A DNA stretch of 16,670 nucleotides, taken from positions 1 to 16,670 of the forward strand of contig JANWKW010000015.1 in assembly GCA_025451135.1 (NCBI GenBank), read 5' to 3'. Below, in pieces: positions 6,742-13,628 of this stretch. A program made the translations under genes and the position numbers. The notes below the pieces were generated by a model. It worked only from the letters and a program-made list of their open reading frames with translations. It was not told the DNA's origin and made no database searches. This DNA comes from Vulcanimicrobiia bacterium. Lineage in GTDB: Bacteria; Vulcanimicrobiota; Vulcanimicrobiia; Vulcanimicrobiales; Vulcanimicrobiaceae. Every line of letters begins with the position of its first letter. The stretch's first letter is position 1.

Positions 6742-7580
6742 ACCCCGGCGGGATGCCAGATCGTCTTGACTTCGCAGTACTGCGCGATGTCGTCGAGGCT
6801 CTGCGAGGACGGCGCCGCCCATTCGTCCGCCGAACGTTTCGGCCAGACGCGCACGCGCTTGACGTTGTCCGCCGCGGAGCGCTGCAGGGCGACCGTCAGA
6901 TCGTGATCGACGTCTTCGAAGCCGAGGGCGTTGACGTCCATGTGCTTGGCCAGGATCGGTCCGAGCTCGGCGCGCTGTCCGGTCAGGATGTTGACCACGC
7001 CGGCCGGCAGATCGCTCGTCGCGAGCGCCTCGGCGAAGACGATCGCGGTGCGCGGATCCGTCTCCGACGCGACCGCGACGACGGCATTCCCCGAGACGAG
7101 CGCCGGCACCACGACGGAGACCAGTCCGAGCAGGCCGAGTTTGTCGGGCGCCATCACGCCGACCACGCCGGTGGCTTCGACGGTGGAGAAGTTGAAGTGC
7201 GGACCCGCGACCGGATTGCGGCTCGAGAGCAGGGCGGAGTACTTGTCGCACCAGCCGGCGTACCAGACGACCCGATCGATGGCCGCGTCGATCTCGTCCT
7301 TGGGGAACTCTTCGCGCCGGGCTTCCATCATCTCGGCGAGCCGGTAGAGGATCAGGCCGCGTAGCGCGGGCGCGGTCTTCGCCCACTTGGCCTGGGCGCC
7401 GCGGGCGGCGACCACCGCGTCCCGGACGTCCTTGCGCGACGCGCGGGCGATGTTGGCGCCGAAGGCCTTGCCGTCCCAGAGCGGATCGCTGCGGCCGGAT
7501 TCCGAGCGCACGAACGCGCCGCCGATGAAGAGCTTGTACATCTTGCGGACATCGAGCCGCACGTCCTCATGTTTCGCCAC
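6738..7580 (-). CDS. Half-length aldehyde-dehydrogenase-like protein, probably non-catalytic
   Basis: The protein is 280 residues from GTG 7580, compared with about 480 for normal ALDH. The N-terminal cofactor-binding half is recognisable: YKLFIGGAFVRSESG, RKDVRDAVVAAR, VEATGVVGVMAP, then GNAVVAVASE and LPAGVVNILTG. The usual PWN is replaced by APDKLG and the usual KP after the valine strand by SETDP. The protein ends in KTIWHPAGV, before the region that carries the catalytic Glu and Cys in normal ALDHs. So the catalytic Asn, Lys, Glu and Cys are all missing. From memory, similar short ALDH-like proteins ending in a KT-WHP-G motif occur in actinobacteria beside a full ALDH and deoC, so this looks like a family rather than a random truncation. 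No full ALDH is present here. Upstream in-frame starts as far as 7760 overlap the divergent ferritin gene and look spurious. ATG at 7541 is an alternative start. Confidence 0.8.
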   Translation of the reverse strand: MAKHEDVRLDVRKMYKLFIGGAFVRSESGRSDPLWDGKAFGANIARASRKDVRDAVVAARGAQAKWAKTAPALRGLILYRLAEMMEARREEFPKDEIDAAIDRVVWYAGWCDKYSALLSSRNPVAGPHFNFSTVEATGVVGVMAPDKLGLLGLVSVVVPALVSGNAVVAVASETDPRTAIVFAEALATSDLPAGVVNILTGQRAELGPILAKHMDVNALGFEDVDHDLTVALQRSAADNVKRVRVWPKRSADEWAAPSSQSLDDIAQYCEVKTIWHPAGV

Positions 7581-7660
7581 CCGGCACGTTACGACGGCGG
7601 CGGCCGGAAGGCCTCGCGGATGTGGGTAGAGTAGGGCGAGAACAGCAATTCCCGCCCATT

Positions 7661-7666
7661 GAGGAG
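7661..7666 (+). promoter_or_regulatory. Ribosome binding site of the ferritin-like gene
   Basis: GAGGAG five bases before GTG 7672. The 91-base gap between the divergent ALDH and ferritin genes (7581-7671) must hold both promoters; no convincing -35/-10 pair was identified, and it is too short for a cobalamin riboswitch of usual size (about 200 nt). Confidence 0.6.
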
Positions 7667-7671
7667 CGATC

Positions 7672-8217
7672 GTGGCAACAGCGAAATCACAGCCATTCTT
7701 GTCGGACGTCAAAGAACTCCGGCGCCGGGCCCGGGAGAATATCTCGAAGGGCGCCGTCACGTCGAGCTACGGCGCCGACGCCAAAGTCGTGTGCGACGTG
7801 CTCAACCAGGCGCTGGCGACGGAGATCGTTTGCGTCCTGCGCTACAAGCGGCATTTCTACACCGCGAAGGGCATGAACAAGGACGCGGTCGCCGCCGAGT
7901 TCCTCCAGCACGCCAACGAGGAGCAAGGACACGCCGATCAGATCGCCGAGCGGATCACCCAGCTCGGCCACGATCCGGACTTCGATCCCGAAGGTCTGGC
8001 GACGCGCAGCCATTCGCAGTACGTCACCGGCAAAGACCTGGCGGACATGGTCAAGGAGAACCTGATCGCCGAGCGCATCGCGATCGAGTCCTATACCGAG
8101 ATCATCCGGTTCCTGGGCGACAAGGATCCGACGTCCCGGCGCATGATGGAGGGCATCCTCGCCGTGGAAGAAGAGCACGCCAACGACATGCTCGACCTCC
8201 TCGATCAGTACGCGTAG
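7672..8217 (+). CDS. Ferritin-like / bacterioferritin-family protein
   Basis: The protein is 181 residues, forming one four-helix ferritin-like domain. The iron ligands follow the di-iron pattern E...ExxH...E...ExxH: Glu51 in ATEIVC, Glu84 and His87 in EEQGH, Glu134 in AERIAIESY, and Glu166 and His169 in EEEH. This suggests an active ferroxidase centre for iron storage or peroxide detoxification in the cytosol. It resembles the bacterioferritin-like and archaeal Dps-like groups; whether it binds haem or forms 12- or 24-mers cannot be read here. The GTG start is set by GAGGAG at 7661. It is the first gene of a run into the cobalamin genes; its TAG stop (8215-8217) is in the same frame as the following phosphatase. 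Confidence 0.92.
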   Translation: MATAKSQPFLSDVKELRRRARENISKGAVTSSYGADAKVVCDVLNQALATEIVCVLRYKRHFYTAKGMNKDAVAAEFLQHANEEQGHADQIAERITQLGHDPDFDPEGLATRSHSQYVTGKDLADMVKENLIAERIAIESYTEIIRFLGDKDPTSRRMMEGILAVEEEHANDMLDLLDQYA

Positions 8218-8232
8218 CGGCCGATCCGCGAA

Positions 8233-8820
8233 CTGATCCTGGTGCGCCACGGGCGCACCGAATGGAACGCCGCGCGCCGCTTTCAAGGCCAGAGCGACAT
8301 CCCGCTCTCCGAAGAAGGCCGCGCGCAGGCGCGCGCGACCGCCGCGGCCCTTACCGGCGTCCCGCTCGACGCGCTCGTCTCGAGCGATCTCTCGCGCGCC
8401 CTCGACACGGCGCGGGCGATCGGCGCGGAGCGCGCGCTCGAGGTCGTACCGGACCCGCGTCTGCGCGAGTTCGCCTTCGGCGAGTGGGAGGGCCTGACGT
8501 GGGACCAGATCGTCGCGCGCTTTCCGGTCGCGCACGACATGGCGTTCTCGTCGGTGCGCGCGTATCGCCCGACCGGCGGCGAGCGGTTCGACGAGGTCCG
8601 GGAGCGCGTCGGCGCGGTCCTGGACGCCTACCGCGATCGCGCCGGGACGGTCGCATTCGTCACCCACGCCGGCGCGCTCCACGCGCTGCTCGACATCCTC
8701 GTCGGTCGCGAGGTCGACTTGAGCGCCGTGCGGCTGACACCCGCGTCGATCACCCGGATCGCGATGGATTCGCCGCGACCGCGACTAATGAGCCTGGACG
8801 ATGTTCGCCATCTCGATTGA
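8233..8820 (+). CDS. cobC: Histidine phosphatase, CobC-type (alpha-ribazole phosphatase)
   Basis: A branch-1 histidine phosphatase of about 195 residues. The active-site RHGRTEWN lies at the very N terminus. Other landmarks are LSRALDTARAI, the acidic LREFAFGEWEGLTWDQI, PTGGERFDEV and the second catalytic His in VTHAGALHALL. The phosphatase dephosphorylates alpha-ribazole phosphate or adenosylcobalamin 5'-phosphate; the assignment to CobC rests on its overlap with cobT and cobS. The start is abnormal. The only conventional in-frame start, GTG 8242, would begin the protein at the RHG motif and delete the first beta strand (LILV). The frame is closed by the ferritin TAG at 8215-8217. CTG 8233 (giving M-ILVRHG) or ATC 8224 are the possible starts; neither has a clear ribosome site. 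It overlaps cobT by 20 bases. Confidence 0.85.
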   Translation: MILVRHGRTEWNAARRFQGQSDIPLSEEGRAQARATAAALTGVPLDALVSSDLSRALDTARAIGAERALEVVPDPRLREFAFGEWEGLTWDQIVARFPVAHDMAFSSVRAYRPTGGERFDEVRERVGAVLDAYRDRAGTVAFVTHAGALHALLDILVGREVDLSAVRLTPASITRIAMDSPRPRLMSLDDVRHLD

Positions 8821-9856
8821 TCCCGTTTCGCGGCCCGCGGCCCGCGCCGCCCGCGAGCGGATCGACCAGCTCACCAAGCCCGTCGGCAGCCTCGGGCGGC
8901 TCGAAGACCTGGCCGAGCGGCTCGCGTCGATCGCCGGGGGCACGCCGCCGTCGAACTACGAACGGCGCGCCGTCCTGGTCGGGGCCGGCGACCACGGCGT
9001 GACCGCCGAAGGCGTCAGCGCGTACCCGAGCGAGGTGACGCCGCAGATGGTCGGTGCGTTCCTGGGCGGATTCGCCGCCATCAACGCGCTCGCGCGCGCG
9101 GCGCGGGCCGAGGTCTACGTGGCGGATTTCGGTATCGCGAGCGCGCTGCCAGATCATCCGCGGCTCCTCCAGCACGCGACGGCGCGCGGGACGAAGAACT
9201 TCGCGCGCGAGCCGGCGATGACGCAGGCGCAGGTCGACGCGGCGCTGCGCGCGGGCGTCGCCGCGTTCGAATCGGTCCGCCGCGCGACCGGCTGCGAACT
9301 GCTCGCGCTGGGCGATATGGGCATCGGCAACACCACGTCGGCGGCGGCCGTCATCTGCGCGCTCTTGGACGTCGAGCCGGAGGATATCGCCGGCCGCGGC
9401 ACCGGCGTCGACGATGCGGGCTTCGCGCGTAAGTTGGCCGCGATCCGGGCCGGCGTCGCGCGAACGCGCACGGCCGATTGGCGCAGCGTCGCGAGCGAGG
9501 TCGGCGGCTTCGAGATCCTCGGGCTCGCCGGCGCGCTGCTCGGCGCCGCCAAAGCGCGCGTCCCGGTCGTGCTCGACGGCTTCATCGTCGCGGCGGCTGC
9601 GCTGCTCGCGCAGCGAATCGCGCCGGAGTCGATCGACTACTGCATCGCGTCGCATCGCTCGCGCGAACGCGGCCACGAGATCGCGCTGCGCGGACTCGGA
9701 CTGGTACCGCTCTTCGATCTGGAGCTTTGCTTAGGCGAGGCCAGCGGCGCCGCGCTCGCGCTGCCGGTCGTCGAAGCGGCCGCGCGCATGATCCGCGAGA
9801 TGAAGACGTTCGCCGAGGCGGGCGTCGCGACCGCAGCCGACCCCGCGCGCGCGTGA
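8801..9856 (+). CDS. cobT: Nicotinate-nucleotide--dimethylbenzimidazole phosphoribosyltransferase
   Basis: The protein is 351 residues, normal for CobT, which transfers phosphoribose from nicotinate mononucleotide to the lower-ligand base (usually dimethylbenzimidazole) to give alpha-ribazole phosphate. Family signatures are present in order: LTKPVGSLGRLEDLA, GAGDHGVTAEGVSAYP, the QMVGAFLGG loop, LLALGDMGIGNTTSAAA, GRGTGVDD, the VLDGFI strand, CIASHRSRERGH and LCLGEASGAAL. The last contains Glu313, the position of the catalytic Glu317 of the Salmonella enzyme. ATG 8801 lies inside the end of the phosphatase gene, so translation is probably coupled; there is no strong ribosome site. It joins cobS by a GTGA overlap. 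Confidence 0.97.
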   Translation: MFAISIDPVSRPAARAARERIDQLTKPVGSLGRLEDLAERLASIAGGTPPSNYERRAVLVGAGDHGVTAEGVSAYPSEVTPQMVGAFLGGFAAINALARAARAEVYVADFGIASALPDHPRLLQHATARGTKNFAREPAMTQAQVDAALRAGVAAFESVRRATGCELLALGDMGIGNTTSAAAVICALLDVEPEDIAGRGTGVDDAGFARKLAAIRAGVARTRTADWRSVASEVGGFEILGLAGALLGAAKARVPVVLDGFIVAAAALLAQRIAPESIDYCIASHRSRERGHEIALRGLGLVPLFDLELCLGEASGAALALPVVEAAARMIREMKTFAEAGVATAADPARA

Positions 9857-10503
9857 GAGCGGAGCTGCGGGCGCTCGCGTATTTCACGATCCTTCCCGCG
9901 GGCCGCAGCGACGGACCGCCGGATCGGGCGGCGTTGGCGTGGCTTCCGGCCGTCGGCGCGCTGGTCGGCGCGATCTGCGGCGGCTGCGGGTGGCTCGCTT
10001 GGCGGTACCTCGGCACGCCGTGGGGCGCGGTCGTCCCGTTCGCGCTCGGCATCGTGCTGACCGGCGCGCTGCATGTCGACGGCTTCCTGGACTGCTGCGA
10101 CGCGCTCTGCGCGAGCGTCGCGCCGGAGCGCCGCCGCGAGATCCTCAAAGATCCGCATCACGGGACGTTCGCGTTCGCGGGCGGCGCGATCGTCGCCGCG
10201 GTCGCCTTGGGCGCGCTCTCGCGGTTTCCGTACGCGTCCTTCGGCGGCTGGGGAAGCATCGGGACGATGGCCGCCGTCGCGATGCTCGCGCGCATGGCGG
10301 CGGTCGCGAATCTCGACCCGTCGCGCCGTCCCGGCCCCGCCGCGATCTACGGCGTGCTGGCGGCTCCGGGAACGCTTCTCGCCTTCGCGATCAAGCGCTG
10401 GGCGACGGGGCGACTGGGAGGCGGGGAGAGCGGCGATATCTACGGCGCCTGCATCATCGCGATCGAGATCGCCGCTCTCGTGTGGCTGTCGCTGCGCTAT
10501 TGA
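9853..10503 (+). CDS. cobS: Adenosylcobinamide-GDP ribazoletransferase
   Basis: The protein is 216 residues with several hydrophobic membrane segments (about 30-50, 58-75, 112-128, 145-165 and the C-terminal 20). CobS joins alpha-ribazole to adenosylcobinamide-GDP in the membrane. The metal-binding HxDGxxDxxD signature is seen as His74, Asp76, Asp80 and Asp83 in HVDGFLDCCDAL. The ILKDPHHGTFA segment replaces the more usual MKDS.IGTFG, and GGGESGDIYGA near the C terminus matches the late GD-YGA signature. GTG 9853 overlaps the cobT stop. It is the last gene of the run; no cobU/cobP kinase is nearby. Its stop lies inside the 3' end of the convergent isocitrate dehydrogenase gene (7-base overlap). 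Confidence 0.95.
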   Translation: MRAELRALAYFTILPAGRSDGPPDRAALAWLPAVGALVGAICGGCGWLAWRYLGTPWGAVVPFALGIVLTGALHVDGFLDCCDALCASVAPERRREILKDPHHGTFAFAGGAIVAAVALGALSRFPYASFGGWGSIGTMAAVAMLARMAAVANLDPSRRPGPAAIYGVLAAPGTLLAFAIKRWATGRLGGGESGDIYGACIIAIEIAALVWLSLRY

Positions 10504-11954
10504 CCCTGAGCGAGCGAGTAGCCGCGCTCGCCGTCGAACGTGTAGAGCCCCTCGGTCTTGACGACGTCGAAGCCGGCGCCGCTCGCGCCTTCGACGAGTT
10601 TCGCCACGGTCGAGCCGTCGAACGGGCCACCGTCGGACTCGAACCGGCACGACCAATGGTCGCTCCAGAACGTGTCGGGGTTGCCGTCCGGCCAGACCTT
10701 GGTGCCGCGATTGGCGATCACCACGAGCTTCGCGCCGGCGACGCCGAGGCGGTTCAAGCCCGCCGCGATCTCGTCGGGATCGCCGTTCGGTTTGTCGATG
10801 TAGAGGTCGACTCCGACGCGCTGCTTCTTCGCGGACGGGCCGGCGGGGCGGATGGAGAGATCCAGGACCGCATCCTTGGCGTATTCGGCCGGCGCCAGAT
10901 GCTGCGGCTTCTGGCCGAGGCGCGCGATGATCGCATCGGCGAACTCCTTCGTGCCGACCTTCTCTTTGCTGGTGCCTTCCTTGTAGATGTCGTAGGTGTG
11001 GATGCCGTCCTCGATGGTCCGCAGCCAGGCGTTGTGCGCCTTCTCGGCGACGTCGCCCTGACCGATGTGCGAGAGCATCAGCAGCGCGCCGTGGAAGAGC
11101 CCCGACGGGTTGGCCATGTTCTGCCCGGCCCGGCGCGGCGCCGACCCGTGGATCGCCTCGAACATCGAGCAGTGGTCGCCGATGTTGGCCGAACCGGCCA
11201 GTCCGACGGAGCCCGTGATCTGGGCGGCGACGTCGGAGAGCACGTCGCCGTAGAGATTCGGCATCACCAGCACGTCGAACGCCTCGGGCGTGTCGGCCAT
11301 CTTGGCCGCGCCGATGTCGACGATCCAGTGCTCGGCCTCGATCTCCGGATACTCCTTGGCGATCTCGTCGAAGACCTTATGGAACAGGCCGTCCGTGATC
11401 TTCATGATGTTGTCTTTGGTGAAGCAGGTGACTTTCTTGCGCTTGTTCGCGCGCGCGTACTCGAACGCGTAGCGCACGATCCGCTCGCTGCCCGGGCGCG
11501 AGATCAGCTTGAGGCACTGCGTGACCTGCTGCGTCTGACGGTGCTCGATGCCGCCGTAGACGTCTTCCTCGTTCTCGCGGACGATCACCAGGTTCATCTT
11601 CGGATGCTTGGTCGCGACGTAGGGGAAGAGCGACGCGCACGGACGGACGTTGGCGTACATGCCGAGCGTCTTGCGGACCGTCACGTTGAGCGACTTGAAA
11701 CCGCCGCCCTGCGGCGTGGTGATCGGCGCTTTGAGGAAGACCTTGGTCCGGCGCAGCGACTCCCAGGAGCTCGGCTCGATGCCGTTGCTCAAGCCGGCGT
11801 TGTAGACGGATTCGCCGATCGCGATGGTCTCGATGTCGAGTGCGGCGCCCGCCGCGATGATGATGCGCAGGGTCGCATCCATGATCTCTGGTCCGATGCC
11901 GTCGCCGTGCGCGACGGTGATCGGAACCTTCTTCGCCGTGGCGATCTCGGTCAA
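10497..11954 (-). CDS. icd: Isocitrate dehydrogenase, Thermus-type with C-terminal extension
   Basis: The protein is 485 residues, decarboxylating isocitrate to 2-oxoglutarate in the TCA cycle. Substrate-site residues are intact: Ser88, Asn90, Arg94 and Arg104 in SLNVTVRK...NVRP, Lys in FTKDNIMK, and the metal ligands in PNLYGDVLSDVAAQ. The cofactor loop reads HGSAPRRAGQNMANPSG. Two arginines stand where E. coli has Lys-Tyr, and no Asp is present at that site, which favours NADP, though by inference only. The extra C-terminal domain of about 120 residues, starting at RVGVDLYID and containing ANRGTKVWP and FDGE-G-S-AQG, matches the longer Thermus/Rickettsia-like class. TTG start with AAGGAG seven bases upstream. 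The 60-base gap to the upstream substrate-binding gene could hold its own promoter. Confidence 0.96.
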   Translation of the reverse strand: MTEIATAKKVPITVAHGDGIGPEIMDATLRIIIAAGAALDIETIAIGESVYNAGLSNGIEPSSWESLRRTKVFLKAPITTPQGGGFKSLNVTVRKTLGMYANVRPCASLFPYVATKHPKMNLVIVRENEEDVYGGIEHRQTQQVTQCLKLISRPGSERIVRYAFEYARANKRKKVTCFTKDNIMKITDGLFHKVFDEIAKEYPEIEAEHWIVDIGAAKMADTPEAFDVLVMPNLYGDVLSDVAAQITGSVGLAGSANIGDHCSMFEAIHGSAPRRAGQNMANPSGLFHGALLMLSHIGQGDVAEKAHNAWLRTIEDGIHTYDIYKEGTSKEKVGTKEFADAIIARLGQKPQHLAPAEYAKDAVLDLSIRPAGPSAKKQRVGVDLYIDKPNGDPDEIAAGLNRLGVAGAKLVVIANRGTKVWPDGNPDTFWSDHWSCRFESDGGPFDGSTVAKLVEGASGAGFDVVKTEGLYTFDGERGYSLAQGQ

Positions 11955-11961
11955 AGCCTTG

Positions 11962-11967
11962 CTCCTT
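11962..11967 (-). promoter_or_regulatory. Ribosome binding site of icd
   Basis: AAGGAG on the minus strand, seven bases before the TTG at 11954, supporting this unusual start codon. No sure promoter is seen in the 60-base gap, and no strong hairpin ends the upstream gene. Confidence 0.65.
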
Positions 11968-12014
11968 GGGGATGTACGGAAGCCCCTAGGATTAGACGGA
12001 CCGCCTCGCCGGCC

Positions 12015-13628
12015 CTAGATGCTCCATTGGTAGGCGTTCCAGCCGGCGTTGAGGCCGTTCGGCGCGAAGCCCTTCAAGGCAGGCGTCGCGACGAATCGTT
12101 CGCCCTGATAATAGATGAACGTGCCCGGGATGTCGGTGAGGAGCAGTCGCTCGATGGCGCCGTAGGCGCGCTTGCGAGCCGATCGGTCGAAGGTCGCGAG
12201 GGCGGCCCTCTGGGCGGCGTCCATTGCGGGCGAGCGATACCAGGTCACGTTGTTGCCGTTCGGCGGGATGTTGCTCGAAAGCCACTGCGACGAGTCGTCC
12301 GGATCGCCGCCCGAGATCCACGAGTATTCGGCCATATCGTAGTGCCCGGTATTGAAGATCCCGCCGTTCTGGGCGGCGGCGTAGAGGACGGAGTAGTCGT
12401 AGCTCTTTGTGGTCAGATCGATGCCGATCTGTTTGAGCTGCGCCTGGACCTGTTCCGCGATCGTCCTCGCGGTCTGGCTGCCCTGCCCGTAGGTCAGCTG
12501 AATGCTCATCGGCGCGCCGTTCTTAGCCCGAAGGCCGTTCGACCCGATACGCCAGCCGGCGGCGTCGAGGAGCGCCCCTGCGGCCTTCGGGTCGTAGGGG
12601 ATCGGCGCGAGCGACGGATCGAACGCCCAGGAGAACGGCGTGAGGTCGGCCGACGCGAGCGATCCCGAGCCGTAGGTGTCGGTCGTCGCCATCCTCGGCC
12701 GGTCGATCGCCATGGCGAGCGCGCGCCGAACGCGAAGATCGGTGAACGGCGCGCGCGCGGTGTTGAAGAGGATCGCGGTGAACGACGGAGCGTGCGCATT
12801 GGTGCGCACGAACTTCGGATCATTCGCGAAGCTGTGGAAGTTGGTCCCGGTCAGCTCGAAGGCGAGATCGATGTCGTTCGCTCGCAGTTCGGATTCGGTC
12901 GTGTTCGCGTCCGGGATCAGTTTGAGCACGATCCGATCCAGCTTCGGCTTCCCCAAGAAGTAGTCGGGGTTGGCGGTGAGGATGATCTGGTCGCCTCGCA
13001 GCCAGCGGCCGAACTTGAAGGGTCCGGTGCCGATCGGGCTCGCGTTGAACGCGATCGTATTGATCGTCGCGTCCTTGCCGAGCAGATGTTCCGGAAGGAT
13101 GAACGTCGGCGAATCGCTCAAGCCGAAGAGCGCTTCGATGGCCGGCGGGAAGACGCGCTTCATGTGGAAGACGACCGTCGCCGCGTCTGGGGTCGAGACC
13201 GAGGCGACCTGGTCGAATCCGTGACGGGCGACCACGTTGTTGTTCGGGTTCATGACCGCGCGCCAGCTGAAGGCGACGTCCTTGCTGGAGAAGGGCACGC
13301 CGTCGTGCCACTTCACGTCGGTCCGCAGATGGTAGGTGATGGTCAGGCCGTCTTTGGAGATACCGCCATTGGCCAGCGTCGGGACGACCGATGCCAGATC
13401 CGGGACCTCGTTCCCCTTGTCGTCGAGCGTGACCAGCTGCGAATAGATCAGGCCGTCGACGAAGACCTCGTTGGTGTTCTGGGCCAGGATCCCGTTGAGG
13501 TTCTGCGGGGCGATCGGCAGGCCGATCCGCAGGACGCCGGTCCGGGTCTGGACCGGACCGGGTCGCGAGCAGGCGGTGCCCGCGAACGTCAGAGCGACGA
13601 TCGCAAGCGCGGTGATCAGACGTTTCAA
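12015..13628 (-). CDS. ABC transporter substrate-binding lipoprotein, peptide/OppA type
   Basis: The protein is 537 residues, typical of the SBP_bac_5 (DppA/OppA) cluster that captures peptides, nickel chelates or other solutes outside the membrane for an ABC importer. The signal peptide begins MKRLITALAIVAL and ends at a weak lipobox GTAC (Cys20). Family landmarks in order are LRIGLPIAPQNLNG, the LVTLDDKGN strand, LRTDVKWHDGVPFSSKDVAFSW, IGTGPFKF, LFNTARAPFTDLRVRRALAMAIDR, YDPKAAGALLDAAGW and a C-terminal YYQGERFVATPALKGF. No permease or ATPase gene lies next to it. TTG 13628 directly follows the TGA of the EgtB-type gene with GAGG about five bases before it, so translation is coupled. The ligand is unknown; its coupling to a thiol-histidine type gene makes a sulfur compound or its precursor a possibility. 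Confidence 0.93.
   Translation of the reverse strand: MKRLITALAIVALTFAGTACSRPGPVQTRTGVLRIGLPIAPQNLNGILAQNTNEVFVDGLIYSQLVTLDDKGNEVPDLASVVPTLANGGISKDGLTITYHLRTDVKWHDGVPFSSKDVAFSWRAVMNPNNNVVARHGFDQVASVSTPDAATVVFHMKRVFPPAIEALFGLSDSPTFILPEHLLGKDATINTIAFNASPIGTGPFKFGRWLRGDQIILTANPDYFLGKPKLDRIVLKLIPDANTTESELRANDIDLAFELTGTNFHSFANDPKFVRTNAHAPSFTAILFNTARAPFTDLRVRRALAMAIDRPRMATTDTYGSGSLASADLTPFSWAFDPSLAPIPYDPKAAGALLDAAGWRIGSNGLRAKNGAPMSIQLTYGQGSQTARTIAEQVQAQLKQIGIDLTTKSYDYSVLYAAAQNGGIFNTGHYDMAEYSWISGGDPDDSSQWLSSNIPPNGNNVTWYRSPAMDAAQRAALATFDRSARKRAYGAIERLLLTDIPGTFIYYQGERFVATPALKGFAPNGLNAGWNAYQWSI

Noticed and set aside
6154..7386. 410-codon version of the aldolase reaching back to 7386
   Set aside because: The extra part is out-of-frame ALDH sequence; GTG 6741 fits the aldolase fold and the GTGA overlap.
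7581..7671. Cobalamin riboswitch ahead of the ferritin-cob run
   Set aside because: No B12-box-like sequence was seen and the gap is too short for the usual fold.
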